Positions 24,782 to 33,028 are shown, numbered from the stretch's first letter. The stretch is 64,000 nt of DNA from DAOTTX01 sp034437515 (GCA_034437515.1 DAOTTX010000140.1:1-64000); one strand, 5' to 3'. The notes: a model not told the origin generated them from the sequence alone. Translations and numbers: made by a program.

Positions 24782-25666
24782 ATGCAACGTTTATTTTTCA
24801 TCATCTTGCTTGTTTTTGTGACCGTGATGGTCGTTGCCCAGCAAGAAGAACCGAACATCCCCGTAGAAACCGCCAGCGACACCGCGTTGGAAGACTACCC
24901 CGATGCCACTATCAACCGTGTACAGCTTGATTATGAGGGTGAGGTGCTGGTGTGGGAAGTGCGACTCGACAACGGCATCGAAGTTGATGTCGATGCGGCA
25001 ACCGGCGAGGTCAACAGCGTGGACGAGATCGACGAGGAAAGTTACGAGAGTAGCATCACCGTCGATGAAGCCCTCGAAGCCGCGCTAGAACAGTATCCGA
25101 GAGATTTCGTGCTGGATATTGGGTTGGACGAAGAAGACGGCACACTGGTCTGGGAAGTGGCGATGAGCAGTGGTGTTGAGGTCAGTGTGAGTGCGGAGAC
25201 GGGCGAAGCCATCAGCTTTAACGACCTCCCCGGCGACCGCACCGACGTAGAAGCGCAGATCAATGCGACCGAAGCGGTCGAATACGCTGAGCGCGAGTAT
25301 CCCGACGCGACGGTGATCGAAGTCGAACTGGCGGACGAAGAGGACGGCCTGGCGTGGCAGGTCGAGTTAGATAACCACCTGACACTGTTCATCGACGCGG
25401 ATACCGGCGATCTGTTGCGTGAAGACGGCGGCGACGACGAAGAGGACGACCCCGGCGTCCCGCAGACCACGCCGCAGGCCGCCATCGCCACCGCGCTGGA
25501 ACGCTACCCGGATGCGGTCGCTATCGGTGTGGAACTGGCCCGCCGTGAGGGGTCGGTACTGTGGGAGATCGAACTGGACAACGGCGAAACCGTGATCGTT
25601 GACGCGGTCAGCGGTACCGAAGCCACCATTGACGAACTCGAAGACACCACCCCCGCCGAGGACTAA
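24782..25666 (+). CDS. Secreted PepSY-repeat protein
   Basis: This is an acidic exported protein of 294 residues. A signal peptide (MQRLFFIILLVFVTVMVVA) precedes about four PepSY-like repeats. Each has the pattern A-x-x-x-YPDA, then WEVxLDNG, then VDAxTGE. PepSY domains outside the cytoplasm are thought to inhibit proteases or modulate their surroundings. The repeats are strongly Asp/Glu-rich, which would suit metal or cation binding. AAAGGAGA lies 7 nt before the ATG. The gene ends just before the duplicated promoter fragment at 25675. Confidence 0.78.
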   Translation: MQRLFFIILLVFVTVMVVAQQEEPNIPVETASDTALEDYPDATINRVQLDYEGEVLVWEVRLDNGIEVDVDAATGEVNSVDEIDEESYESSITVDEALEAALEQYPRDFVLDIGLDEEDGTLVWEVAMSSGVEVSVSAETGEAISFNDLPGDRTDVEAQINATEAVEYAEREYPDATVIEVELADEEDGLAWQVELDNHLTLFIDADTGDLLREDGGDDEEDDPGVPQTTPQAAIATALERYPDAVAIGVELARREGSVLWEIELDNGETVIVDAVSGTEATIDELEDTTPAED

Positions 25667-25674
25667 ACGATCAC

Positions 25675-25804
25675 TGAGAAAGTCTGCCACCGTGAAACAC
25701 CTGCGTTATAATGACGGTGTTCGTGAAAAATAACGAGGCAAAACGTTATGGGTATCTTCAACCGCCGCAGTGACGAACGCAAGATGAAAGACGAGGGACG
25801 GCTG
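25675..25804 (+). repeat. Direct repeat, copy 1: promoter and 5' CDS
   Basis: This segment resembles 27071-27223. Both begin with TGAGAAAGTC and both contain TATAAT (25707-25712 here). Here CTGCCA (25684-25689) gives a 17-nt spacer. The 45 nt before the ATG are alignable without gaps at about 34 of 45 positions, and nearly all differences are transitions. The next 57 nt (19 codons) are identical. Similarity ends after 25804. Confidence 0.85.
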
Positions 25805-25825
25805 GCGCAGGGCAACTGCGGCTAG
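25748..25825 (+). pseudogene. Truncated 5' copy of sulfite-oxidase-like gene
   Basis: This is a 25-codon open frame (MGIFNRRSDERKMKDEGRL, then AQGNCG and stop). Its first 19 codons are identical to those of the gene at 27167. It keeps the TATAAT box, the GAGG ribosome site and the start codon, and is followed 13 nt later by a strong GC hairpin. It is most simply a truncated gene copy. The intact expression signals and stop leave open a short peptide or RNA product. Confidence 0.7.
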
Positions 25826-25838
25826 TCCATCAGCTACA

Positions 25839-25864
25839 GGGCGGACGGCATCGCCCGTCCGCCC
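25839..25864 (+). terminator. GC hairpin after truncated copy
   Basis: GGGCGGACGG (25839-25848), loop CATCGC, and CCGTCCGCCC (25855-25864) form a perfect 10-bp stem. There is no T tract on either strand. It lies between the plus-strand fragment and the end of the minus-strand gene at 25883, where it could slow or stop transcription from both sides. Confidence 0.5.
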
Positions 25865-25882
25865 ACCTATCTATCACAGGAT

Positions 25883-26197
25883 TTATCGCGCTTGCTCGGT
25901 GTGCTGGGCGAACGTATGAGCGTTGAGGGTAGAGGCGGCGTGATGTGCCGTGATGTCTTCGGGGAAGGTCAGGGTGCCACCTGCCAGCGTACCGTACAGG
26001 TCGGCGACGTTATCCTCACAAAAAGCAATGTCTTCAGGACTGGAATACGTGACTCCCTCTACATCAGGGGTAGAAACAAACTCATAGGCACAAGATTTCT
26101 CATCATTCGTAGAGTCGTTAATGAGACTATATGCCCCTGCACAGGTAGCTAGAAAAATGGTCGATACAATCATGACGATTATAGCTGTCGAACGCAT
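25883..26197 (-). CDS. Small exported protein, AT-richer than neighbours
   Basis: This is an unrecognised protein of about 104 residues. It has an N-terminal signal or anchor (MRSTAIIVMIVSTIFLATCAGAYS, with a possible lipobox LATC) and an acidic mature part with two more cysteines (KSCAYEFV and IAFCEDN) that could pair. The start at 26197 is preferred over 26236 because GGAGATAACCAC precedes it. Base composition and codon use look AT-richer than the surrounding genes, and it lies between the two copies of the sulfite-oxidase 5' end, so it may be imported DNA. Confidence 0.6.
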   Translation of the reverse strand: MRSTAIIVMIVSTIFLATCAGAYSLINDSTNDEKSCAYEFVSTPDVEGVTYSSPEDIAFCEDNVADLYGTLAGGTLTFPEDITAHHAASTLNAHTFAQHTEQAR

Positions 26198-26275
26198 CGT
26201 GGTTATCTCCTTTGTTCGGAAATGACAGGGCAGCACAATAAGATAACTGCCACTGTCATGAATTCTGGGCGTGTT

Positions 26276-26974
26276 TTAGCCGTAGTGTAAGCTGGAAGAG
26301 ACCCTGTCATTCAGATCTAAACGGGTCACTGGTTCGTAAATTGATGCGGCAAAGTTCGCGATTGTGAACTGATCTCCAGTCAAGTTTATTCCATCTGCGA
26401 CCCCGATTGAGTTACAGTTCGTGTATGCGACAATTGACTCGAGATCGTTATTCCAACCAGGATCGACTCGATAGTCCATAAAAGCAAAGCTTTGGTTGCC
26501 AGAAGGAGTGCAGCCTACACCTGCACTATCAAGGTAATTCCAACTGCTCGCCGTGTAATTTGTGCCATCGTAACCAATCGCAATAATGGCTGGTGAGCTT
26601 GCAGTAACCACACCACCACTTCGCATCGCGCTGCTTGACGCCAGGTTATGCTGTCGAATGGCCTGATCCATCTCTGCGCGAGTTGCAGAGGTGTCAAGGT
26701 TGATCGCACCACCAGTTGCTACAAACAATGCCTCTGATTGTGTGGAATAACAGTCACCAAAAATGGTTTCTGGTATCTCTATGTTTTCAAGAGCACTTTT
26801 CGGATTTGCAGGGTCAATTTCATCTACCGTAACACTCGTTGTGAAAATATTGCAGTGTTGTAGCATAGCAACTTGGACTGTTTGAGATTAGATTGGTGCA
26901 ATAGCAGACGAGAAGATGGCGAGTACTGCGAACAGAGTTAAACGTAACACAAGTATCCTTTCGTAACATTTCAT
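26276..26974 (-). pseudogene. Secreted-protein gene with in-frame stop after signal peptide
   Basis: Reading the minus strand from ATG at 26974 (AAAGGAATCTTAT upstream) or GTG at 26950 (AAGGA upstream) gives a signal peptide ending VLAIFSSAIAPI. A TAA follows at 26890-26888. The same frame continues SQTVQVA, then MLQHCNIFTTSVTVDEI and on to 26276. The downstream 196 residues alone lack a signal, and the best ribosome sites lie at the upstream starts. This looks like one exported protein with a nonsense change, perhaps CAA to TAA, at the signal junction. The mature domain is not recognised; it contains several cysteines and Gly/Ser-rich beta-like stretches (IGYDGTNYTASSWNYLD). Composition is AT-richer than neighbours. 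Confidence 0.65.
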
Positions 26975-27070
26975 ATAAGATTCCTTTCGCGTACACGATT
27001 ACATTATCGATTATCGAATATAATTTATATAGTACTTGTTGCCCATATGAACATAGAGTTAAACACTGTG

Positions 27071-27223
27071 TGAGAAAGTCGACGAAGGCATTTAACTAAT
27101 ATACGTTGTAGCATCCCGCTTACGCTATAATGGCAGTGTTCATAAGGGATAAAGAGGCAAAATGTTATGGGTATCTTCAACCGCCGCAGTGACGAACGCA
27201 AGATGAAAGACGAGGGACGGCTG
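27071..27223 (+). repeat. Direct repeat, copy 2: promoter and 5' CDS
   Basis: This is the counterpart of 25675-25804 at the intact gene. TGAGAAAGTC (27071-27080) lies farther upstream here because of about 24 extra nt. TATAAT is at 27126-27131 and GAGG at 27154-27157. Identity with copy 1 is complete over the 57 nt from ATG to codon 19. Confidence 0.85.
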
Positions 27224-27778
27224 CCGCCCGGTCAATCCCTGACGCACAAGTTCCCGGTGCTGACCTACGGCCCGAACCCCAAGTTCGACCCGCAAACGTG
27301 GAACTTCCGCTTATTTGGTGAGGTCGAGAACGAGATGACCTGGACGTGGGACGATTTTCTTGACCTGCCGACTATCGAGATCACCACCGACATCCATTGT
27401 GTGACGCGCTGGAGCAAGTTCGACACCACCTGGGAAGGTGTGCAGTTCAAGCATCTTGCCGATCTGGTCGGCATGAAGGATACAACCGAACACATCATCG
27501 CCCATTGTGACTACGGCTACACGACCAATGTGCCCTTAGAGGACATGATGCACGATAATGTGCTGCTGGCCTACAAATACGACGACGAAATGCTCGAACC
27601 CGATCACGGTGCACCCGTCCGTACGTTGGTGCCGCACCTCTATTTCTGGAAGAGCGCCAAGTTCGTGCGGGCGTTGGAGTTCAGCCCGGTGGATAAGCCC
27701 GGCTTCTGGGAAAACGCGGGCTACCACAACTACGGCGACCCGTTCAAAGAGCAGCGGTACGGTCGGCGCGGATTTTAA
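27167..27778 (+). CDS. Sulfite-oxidase-like molybdopterin oxidoreductase
   Basis: This is a 203-residue protein of the sulfite oxidase-like (YuiH/MsrP-related) molybdopterin-binding fold. The fold region spans about residues 30-180, with the conserved cysteine that ligates molybdenum at about Cys78 in DIHCVTRWSKFDTTWEGV. Other family marks are HCDYGYTTNVPLED, LAYKYDDEML, DHGAPVRTLVPHLYFWKSAKFV and GFWENAGYH. It lacks a signal peptide, so it probably acts in the cytoplasm. The physiological substrate is not known. TATAAT at 27126 and GAGG at 27154 provide expression signals. Its 5' end is duplicated upstream at 25675-25804. Confidence 0.88.
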   Translation: MGIFNRRSDERKMKDEGRLPPGQSLTHKFPVLTYGPNPKFDPQTWNFRLFGEVENEMTWTWDDFLDLPTIEITTDIHCVTRWSKFDTTWEGVQFKHLADLVGMKDTTEHIIAHCDYGYTTNVPLEDMMHDNVLLAYKYDDEMLEPDHGAPVRTLVPHLYFWKSAKFVRALEFSPVDKPGFWENAGYHNYGDPFKEQRYGRRGF

Positions 27779-27781
27779 CGC

Positions 27782-28768
27782 CTATGGGCTGAGTTCCCGG
27801 CAGGAGGGCAGGCCGCTGTAGTTACGAGGCCAGTCCTCACCATAAAATGTCAAATAATCGGTGACGTGGGCAGCCCAGTAGTCGTTGTTGTGCGCTCCTT
27901 CCACGTTGATGACGTATTCATGCGTGACGCTGTTCTGGCGCAGCCGGTTGGAAAGCTGCTGTAAGCTCAAGCCAGCGGAGTCGCTCACCGCGTTGTCGAT
28001 ATAGAGTTCGAGTTCTGCATCCGGCAGGAAGGACGAGTTCTGCGCGATTTGCAGCGGGTTAAACGCTGCCGGAACTTCCTGTACATCTTCGGGGAAGATC
28101 GCGCTGTGCCCACCGATGCGGCTGAACACATCCGGGTGGCGTAAACCGATGCTGTACGCCCAGAAGCCCCCGCGTGAGATGCCGCCGATGCCGCGATAGT
28201 CGCGGTCGTCCCAGGTGCAGAAATTGGCTTCCACTGCCGGAATCAGTTCTTCCAGCACGACGGTTTCATAGGACGGGTCGGGCGGGAACTGGTTAAACCC
28301 GCCGATCTCCCCCATGTACGGCATGACCAACAGCATCGGCGGCAGTGCGCCTAAGCGAATCCCCTGATCAAGTGCCTCCACCACGCCGATTTCCTCCCAT
28401 TGTTGTTCACGGAAGCTCAAGCCATGCAGCAAAATCACATAAGGGAAGCGTGCCTGCGTCTCGAAGTAACACGGCGGCACGTACACGCGATAACGCAGAT
28501 TTTCACCGGCGGTCGCGCTCTGGAATTGGTCGAAGTCGATGATTTCGCCGCTTTCCTCGTCACACGGGAAGGGCGTGGCGGTCGGTTCGACGGCAGCCGT
28601 CGGGGTCAGCGTGGGAGTTGCGCTGGGGAAGGGCGTACTCGTCCTGCCGACGGTCGGCGTGGGCGACGGTGCCGGGCTGATGACCACCGCAACCGGGGTC
28701 GCCTGGGGTGCCATCGGGTCACAGGCGGCGAGCAGCAAAATAACGATAAAGCAGACGATCCGGTTCAT
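27782..28768 (-). CDS. Lipoprotein alpha/beta-hydrolase esterase
   Basis: This is a putative esterase (esterase D/feruloyl-esterase-like) of about 328 residues, anchored as a lipoprotein by the lipobox LLAAC after MNRIVCFIVIL. A Thr/Pro-rich linker (TPTVGRTSTPFPSATPTLTPT) leads to the hydrolase. The oxyanion region is VILLHGLSF, the nucleophile serine is in GISRGGFWAYS, and a late histidine lies in NVEGAHNNDYW. Members cleave ester-linked groups from polysaccharides or short esters. The start at 28768 fits GAGA at a better distance than 28774. It is convergent with the sulfite-oxidase-like gene, 3 nt apart. Confidence 0.82.
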   Translation of the reverse strand: MNRIVCFIVILLLAACDPMAPQATPVAVVISPAPSPTPTVGRTSTPFPSATPTLTPTAAVEPTATPFPCDEESGEIIDFDQFQSATAGENLRYRVYVPPCYFETQARFPYVILLHGLSFREQQWEEIGVVEALDQGIRLGALPPMLLVMPYMGEIGGFNQFPPDPSYETVVLEELIPAVEANFCTWDDRDYRGIGGISRGGFWAYSIGLRHPDVFSRIGGHSAIFPEDVQEVPAAFNPLQIAQNSSFLPDAELELYIDNAVSDSAGLSLQQLSNRLRQNSVTHEYVINVEGAHNNDYWAAHVTDYLTFYGEDWPRNYSGLPSCRELSP

Positions 28769-29080
28769 GAACATTTCTCAATGACGAGCGGTATGCGTTG
28801 ATGATACTCCGCGCTGGAATTTTGGCAATAGCCGGGTTTCTCGGACATTCGATGCAGTAATCGCTCGCATTTTCCGTTTACCCTAGTAGAGCGTGTTCAC
28901 AAACAAGAGAGAACAACCGTGCCGGGCACACTCGATGAACCACTCGAACGGCAGTCGAACACACGGACACCCACCCTCACACCCTGATCGTATGGCAAGC
29001 GTAGCCCGTGCATAGCGTTGACAGACGCGCTCAGGTGTATAATGATATGCAGAAGATCAGAATGTGGGGATTAACGACTT
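28769..29080. other. Gene-free stretch between esterase and C39 gene
   Basis: These 312 nt hold the promoter of the downstream gene (29018-29043). A short GTG frame at about 28919 (22 codons, preceded by AGAGAGAAC) could be a peptide or gene remnant but has no other support. Nothing else was recognised. Confidence 0.4.
29018..29043 (+). promoter_or_regulatory. Promoter of C39-peptidase gene
   Basis: TTGACA (29018-29023) and TATAAT (29038-29043) both match consensus, but the spacer is only 14 nt, shorter than the usual 16-18. The -10 box ends 37 nt before the ATG at 29081, a suitable leader length. Confidence 0.5.
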
Positions 29081-30187
29081 ATGCACGCATTTTACCGTAA
29101 ACTCGTGGTGATTTTAGCACTGGCGCTGCTGCTCCCGGCGGCGGGTGTGCTGGCGCAAGAGGCCACGCCCGAAGCCACACCGGACGCCCCGGCATGGCCC
29201 AACAACTATTTGATGGACGGCTTCACCTACCACGCCCAGTGGTGGAACAACTGCGGCCCGGCTACCGTGACGATGGCGCTGAGTTACTTCGGCTATGTCG
29301 ATGACCAGGGCCGGGCGGCGAACTGGCTCAAGCCCAACGGCGAAGATAAGAACGTCAGTCCGTGGCAGATGGAAACCTTCGTCAACACCCAGGTGCCGGA
29401 AATTCCAGTGTATTCGATGGTACGCTATGGCGGCACACTGGATACGCTGCGCACACTGGTTGCCAACGACTTCCCGGTGATTATCGAAGCCGGTTATGAC
29501 CCCGAAAGCGCCGCTCAGGGCTGGATGGGACATTATCTGCTGGTGAAGGGCTACGACGACAGCATGCAGCAGGTCATCACCAATGACAGTTACGACGGTG
29601 AAAATCTGCGTTACAGCTACGCACATATTGAGGAATTCTGGCAGCACTTCAACTATGCCTACATGGTGCTGTTCACGTCAGATCGTGAAGCCGAACTGCT
29701 CGACCTGCTCGGCCCGGACGCGGACGATTACGAGAATTTGATCCGCGCATTTGAGATCGCGCAGGAAGAAGCCACCCTCGACCCCGACGACTCCTTCGCG
29801 TGGCATAATATGGGCGCGGTACTGGTACGCATCGCGGAGATACTGGGTGAGGACAGCTACTATGAACAGGCCAAGATCGCCTTTGACCAGGCGCGTAACG
29901 TCGGTGACGGCTTGCCCTGGCGGATGCTGTGGTATCAGTTCGAGATGTACGAGGCCTATAACGCGATTGGCGAGTATGAAACCACGCTCGAACTGGTACG
30001 CGGTGTGATGAACGACGGCGGCGGGCATTTCGTCGAGGAGACGTTCTACTACGCCGGGGTCGCCCGTGAAGCCCTGGGCGAGAACCAACGCGCCATTGAT
30101 AATTACAATAAGGTGCTTAGCTTCAATCCCAATTTCACCTCCGCCCGTGACCGCCGTGATGCGCTCATCAACCGTGGGCGTGGGTAA
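29081..30187 (+). CDS. Secreted C39-like peptidase with TPR domain
   Basis: This is an exported protein of 368 residues. A signal peptide ends at VLAQEATPE and is followed by a papain-like C39_2 domain. The catalytic cysteine is at about residue 58 in NNCGPATVTMALSYFG and the histidine at about 151 in GHYLLVKGYDD, followed by an Asn/Asp stretch (ITNDSYDG). From about residue 235 there are TPR-type helices (SFAWHNMGAVLVRIAEIL and ALGENQRAIDNYNKVLSFNPN). C39 peptidases often process leader peptides, but here there is no ABC transporter domain, so it is more likely a free surface protease or inactive binder. It is monocistronic, with its own promoter and terminator. Confidence 0.85.
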   Translation: MHAFYRKLVVILALALLLPAAGVLAQEATPEATPDAPAWPNNYLMDGFTYHAQWWNNCGPATVTMALSYFGYVDDQGRAANWLKPNGEDKNVSPWQMETFVNTQVPEIPVYSMVRYGGTLDTLRTLVANDFPVIIEAGYDPESAAQGWMGHYLLVKGYDDSMQQVITNDSYDGENLRYSYAHIEEFWQHFNYAYMVLFTSDREAELLDLLGPDADDYENLIRAFEIAQEEATLDPDDSFAWHNMGAVLVRIAEILGEDSYYEQAKIAFDQARNVGDGLPWRMLWYQFEMYEAYNAIGEYETTLELVRGVMNDGGGHFVEETFYYAGVAREALGENQRAIDNYNKVLSFNPNFTSARDRRDALINRGRG

Positions 30188-30220
30188 ACGTCAAGCCTTA
30201 AACAGACGCTGACCGAATAT

Positions 30221-30247
30221 AGCACATCCGTGCGGGTGTGCTGTTTT
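30221..30247 (+). terminator. Rho-independent terminator of C39 gene
   Basis: AGCACATCC (30221-30229), loop GTGC, and GGGTGTGCT (30234-30242) form a 9-bp stem with one G-U pair. The stem is followed by GTTTTGATT. It lies 33 nt after the stop codon. Confidence 0.75.
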
Positions 30248-30327
30248 GATTCACAACACTAACATCCCGTTTATTTGTGCGTGCTATGGTGGGGAGGCGA
30301 AGAAAAAATAAGGGAAAGTCACACACA

Positions 30328-31851
30328 ATGGCAGAAAAACAGGAAAAACCTCTGATTATCATCGTCTCCAACCGGGGGCCGATTTCATTTACCCAGCAAG
30401 AGGATGGCAGCTTTACCCATCAGCGTGGGCAGGGTGGGCTGGTTACCGCGCTTTCCGGCTTAATCCAGCATCATGACGTGCTGTGGGTGGCGGTCGCCCT
30501 CAGTGACGATGACAACGCCTGGGCCAAAGCACATAATGACGAACCGCAGCACATCGAAGATACTGAGCTACAACTCGTCCGCACCGACCAGAAAAAATAT
30601 GAACAATACTATAATCAAATTGCCAATCCTTTATTATGGTTCATCCACCACCAGATGTGGAATGTGCCGCTCAAACCCGACATCGACAAACCCACCTGGG
30701 ACGCCTGGACAGATGGCTACGCCGCCATCAACCAGCAAATGGCGGAAGTGGTCGCCAAGAAGATTAACCAGACCAACCGCCCGGTGATCGTGTTCCCGCA
30801 AGATTATCATCTCTATCTATTCCCCAAGTATCTACGTGAGCTGGCCGGGCCGGATGTCCACATTCAGCCATTCGTACACATCCCCTGGCCCGGCCCGGAC
30901 GCCTGGCGTATGCTGCCGGCCGAGATGCGTAACAACATCCTGGAAAGTATGCTGCAATCTGACATCGTCGGCTTCCAGACCGAGCGCGATGCCTTTAACT
31001 TTGTGCAAACCGGACGCTTTTACATCGAAGGAGCACATTCACACGGCAGCCGCGACTCGATTGAGTATCACGGGCGCAAGGTAAAGGCTAACGATTATCC
31101 CATCTCGGTTGATGTCGAGAAGGTGAAGATGCTCGCCGAAGAACCACAAACGCGCCTGTTGAAATCGAACTTATTGAACTTTGCGACCGATAATCGCATC
31201 ATCCTACGGGTGGATCGCGTCGAGCCGAGTAAAAATATCATGCGTGGGTTGGGTGCGTTCAAAGCCCTGCTGGAAGAATTTCCGGAGCATCGCGGCAAGG
31301 TGCAGATGATGATGCTGTTGGTGCCCTCGCGCCTTTCCGTCGGGGAGTATCAAGATTATCTCCAGCAGTTGATGGCGGAAGCGGGCATGATTAACGCCGC
31401 CTACAGCGAAGCGTTCTGGGAGCCGGTGCGCATCATCATGGGGGATAATTACCACCGGGCGATCGCCGCCTTCCAGATTTACGATGCGCTGTTGGTGAAC
31501 CCTATCGCGGATGGCATGAACCTCGTCGCTAAAGAGGGCGCGTTGGTCAACCAGCGTAATGGCGTGTTGCTGCTTTCCGAACATGCTGGTGCATTTTATG
31601 AACTGGGCGACCACGCCTTAATCGTCAATCCGTTTGACATCCACAACACCGCCCGCGCCATGCACCAGGCGTTGACTATGTCCGCTGCGGAACGCGAAGA
31701 ACGCGCCATCGCGCTCCGTCAGCAGGTGGAAGGGGCTGGTGTCAAGACGTGGTTTAGCACTCAACTTGAGGACGCCTTACGCGCCATGAGCACCCAGGAC
31801 AAGAACGACTCGACACCTTCGACGCCATCAGCGGTGAAGTCGGATTCTTGA
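30328..31851 (+). CDS. otsA: Trehalose-6-phosphate synthase (GT20)
   Basis: This is a GT20 glycosyltransferase of about 507 residues, predicted to make trehalose 6-phosphate from a nucleotide glucose and glucose 6-phosphate in the cytoplasm. N-terminal VSNRGPISF and GQGGLVTALSGLI are followed by the acceptor-side QDYHLYLFPKYLREL and FVHIPWPGPDAWRMLP. The donor-binding RVEPSKN and the C-terminal NPIADGMNLVAKEG are also present. The start at 30328 is favoured by AAGGGAAA upstream; the frame extends to 30277. The last 91 nt, encoding a non-conserved Ser/Thr/Pro tail, overlap the 3' end of the convergent otsB gene. A glucosylglycerol-phosphate synthase role cannot be excluded. Confidence 0.85.
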   Translation: MAEKQEKPLIIIVSNRGPISFTQQEDGSFTHQRGQGGLVTALSGLIQHHDVLWVAVALSDDDNAWAKAHNDEPQHIEDTELQLVRTDQKKYEQYYNQIANPLLWFIHHQMWNVPLKPDIDKPTWDAWTDGYAAINQQMAEVVAKKINQTNRPVIVFPQDYHLYLFPKYLRELAGPDVHIQPFVHIPWPGPDAWRMLPAEMRNNILESMLQSDIVGFQTERDAFNFVQTGRFYIEGAHSHGSRDSIEYHGRKVKANDYPISVDVEKVKMLAEEPQTRLLKSNLLNFATDNRIILRVDRVEPSKNIMRGLGAFKALLEEFPEHRGKVQMMMLLVPSRLSVGEYQDYLQQLMAEAGMINAAYSEAFWEPVRIIMGDNYHRAIAAFQIYDALLVNPIADGMNLVAKEGALVNQRNGVLLLSEHAGAFYELGDHALIVNPFDIHNTARAMHQALTMSAAEREERAIALRQQVEGAGVKTWFSTQLEDALRAMSTQDKNDSTPSTPSAVKSDS

Positions 31852-32579
31852 ATCACGACATCGGGCGTTTCCGGTGAAGCTACCCCCAGGCCGTAAGCGT
31901 GGCACTGCCGGTCTTCGCGCAGGTCTTTAGCCGCGATGATAGCATCCACATCGGTGACATCATCGCCGAGGAAGATCGCCGCATCCAGATCAAATTCTTT
32001 GACGAGGGTACGGAAGGCCGTGCCCTTGTTCACATCCACCGGTGGGCGCACCTCGAACACCATACGTCCGCTGGAAAAACGCAGACTGTGTGAGTCGCTG
32101 ATGGCCTGCACCATATCACGCAGGGTATCTACGATGGCCTCACGGTTTTCCGCATTGCGATAGTGGACGGAAAGCGTCACGGTCTTGTCCTCGACCCATA
32201 CGCCGGGGAAGTTCTTGGCACGTTCTTCGAGCAACTCGTAAGCGTTTTCGACCGACCCCAGATATTTCCTGATCGCCTCAGTGGTCACGACCTCGCCGTC
32301 CTGCCAGCGTTCCATCCCGTGATTGCCGATGTAGACCATGCCATCCACGCCGACGCGCTCGTGAATGTCCTCGGCGGCACGTCCGCTGACGGCAGCCACG
32401 AGCTTTAATTGCGGCACGAGTGCGGTCAGGATCTCTTTGATGCGTGGGGTGACGACCGCCTGATCGGGTTGGTTGACAATCGGGCTGAGGGTGCCGTCCA
32501 CATCGGTGATGATGCCGAGCCGATTTTTCTGTACCCAGGTGTTCAACCTGGACTCCGTCAAATCTCGCCAATTCGCCAT
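31761..32579 (-). CDS. otsB: Trehalose-6-phosphate phosphatase
   Basis: This is a HAD-superfamily phosphatase of 272 residues that dephosphorylates trehalose 6-phosphate. HAD motif I is DVDGTLSPI, followed by the family stretches AAVSGRAAEDI and YIGNHGMERW. The late motifs are KGTAFRTLV and FLGDDVTDVDAI. Its conserved C-terminal element DFTADGVEGVESFLSWVL lies in the 91 nt that overlap otsA on the other strand. The two pathway genes face each other rather than forming an operon, so antisense transcription between them is likely. Confidence 0.88.
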   Translation of the reverse strand: MANWRDLTESRLNTWVQKNRLGIITDVDGTLSPIVNQPDQAVVTPRIKEILTALVPQLKLVAAVSGRAAEDIHERVGVDGMVYIGNHGMERWQDGEVVTTEAIRKYLGSVENAYELLEERAKNFPGVWVEDKTVTLSVHYRNAENREAIVDTLRDMVQAISDSHSLRFSSGRMVFEVRPPVDVNKGTAFRTLVKEFDLDAAIFLGDDVTDVDAIIAAKDLREDRQCHAYGLGVASPETPDVVIQESDFTADGVEGVESFLSWVLMARKASSS

Positions 32580-32638
32580 AGTTGACCTCTACTTTTCAGA
32601 CAATTCATCCCTAGCATAGCGTAGTCATCTGCCACATG

Positions 32639-32857
32639 CTAACGGATGTAGATCATCAACAGACGCCCCATCGTCATTGGTGTGGGGCCGGGGCTGGCTT
32701 GCCAACCGTTAGCCTCAAGCCAGTCAAAGAATCCATCCGGGTTTTCTTGAAAGGCTTCAACCGCTTCCGGCGGTCCCTGCACCCCGGTGATCTCACCTTG
32801 TTCGGTGTTGCCATCCTTGTCGTACATCGTATAGGTAACTCTTATAATATTATCCAT
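32639..32857 (-). CDS. Small hypothetical protein
   Basis: This is a 72-residue soluble protein, not recognised. It starts with a beta-like stretch (MDNIIRVTYTMYDKDGNTEQGEITG) followed by a helix (PPEAVEAFQENPDGFFDWLEANGW), and ends in a hydrophobic strand. TTGAGGC lies about 10 nt before the ATG. It sits 59 nt upstream of the otsB start on the same strand and could share its promoter region. Confidence 0.55.
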   Translation of the reverse strand: MDNIIRVTYTMYDKDGNTEQGEITGVQGPPEAVEAFQENPDGFFDWLEANGWQASPGPTPMTMGRLLMIYIR

Positions 32858-32990
32858 TTTTCTATTGCCTCAATTCAGTTGACACTTCCATTATCATTGT
32901 TATACCGTGATTGGCAATTGATAACATAGAATAAATCTCAGCATAAACGGAGTTATAATGATTATATTACGTATCACTTACCAGTTGGAA

Positions 32991-33016
32991 TCAAAAAGGC
33001 ACCCGTAGGTGCCTTT
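32991..33016 (-). terminator. Rho-independent terminator of nfeD/SPFH operon
   Basis: On the minus strand AAAGGCACC, loop TACG, and GGTGCCTTT form a perfect 9-bp stem that runs into TTTTTGA. It lies 12 nt after the stop codon of the SPFH gene, as expected for an operon terminator. Confidence 0.9.
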
Positions 33017-33028
33017 GGAGGCGATGAA

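Noticed and set aside
28919..28987. A 22-codon GTG frame after AGAGAGAAC
   Set aside because: It could be a gene remnant or small peptide, but there is no independent evidence beyond a weak ribosome site.
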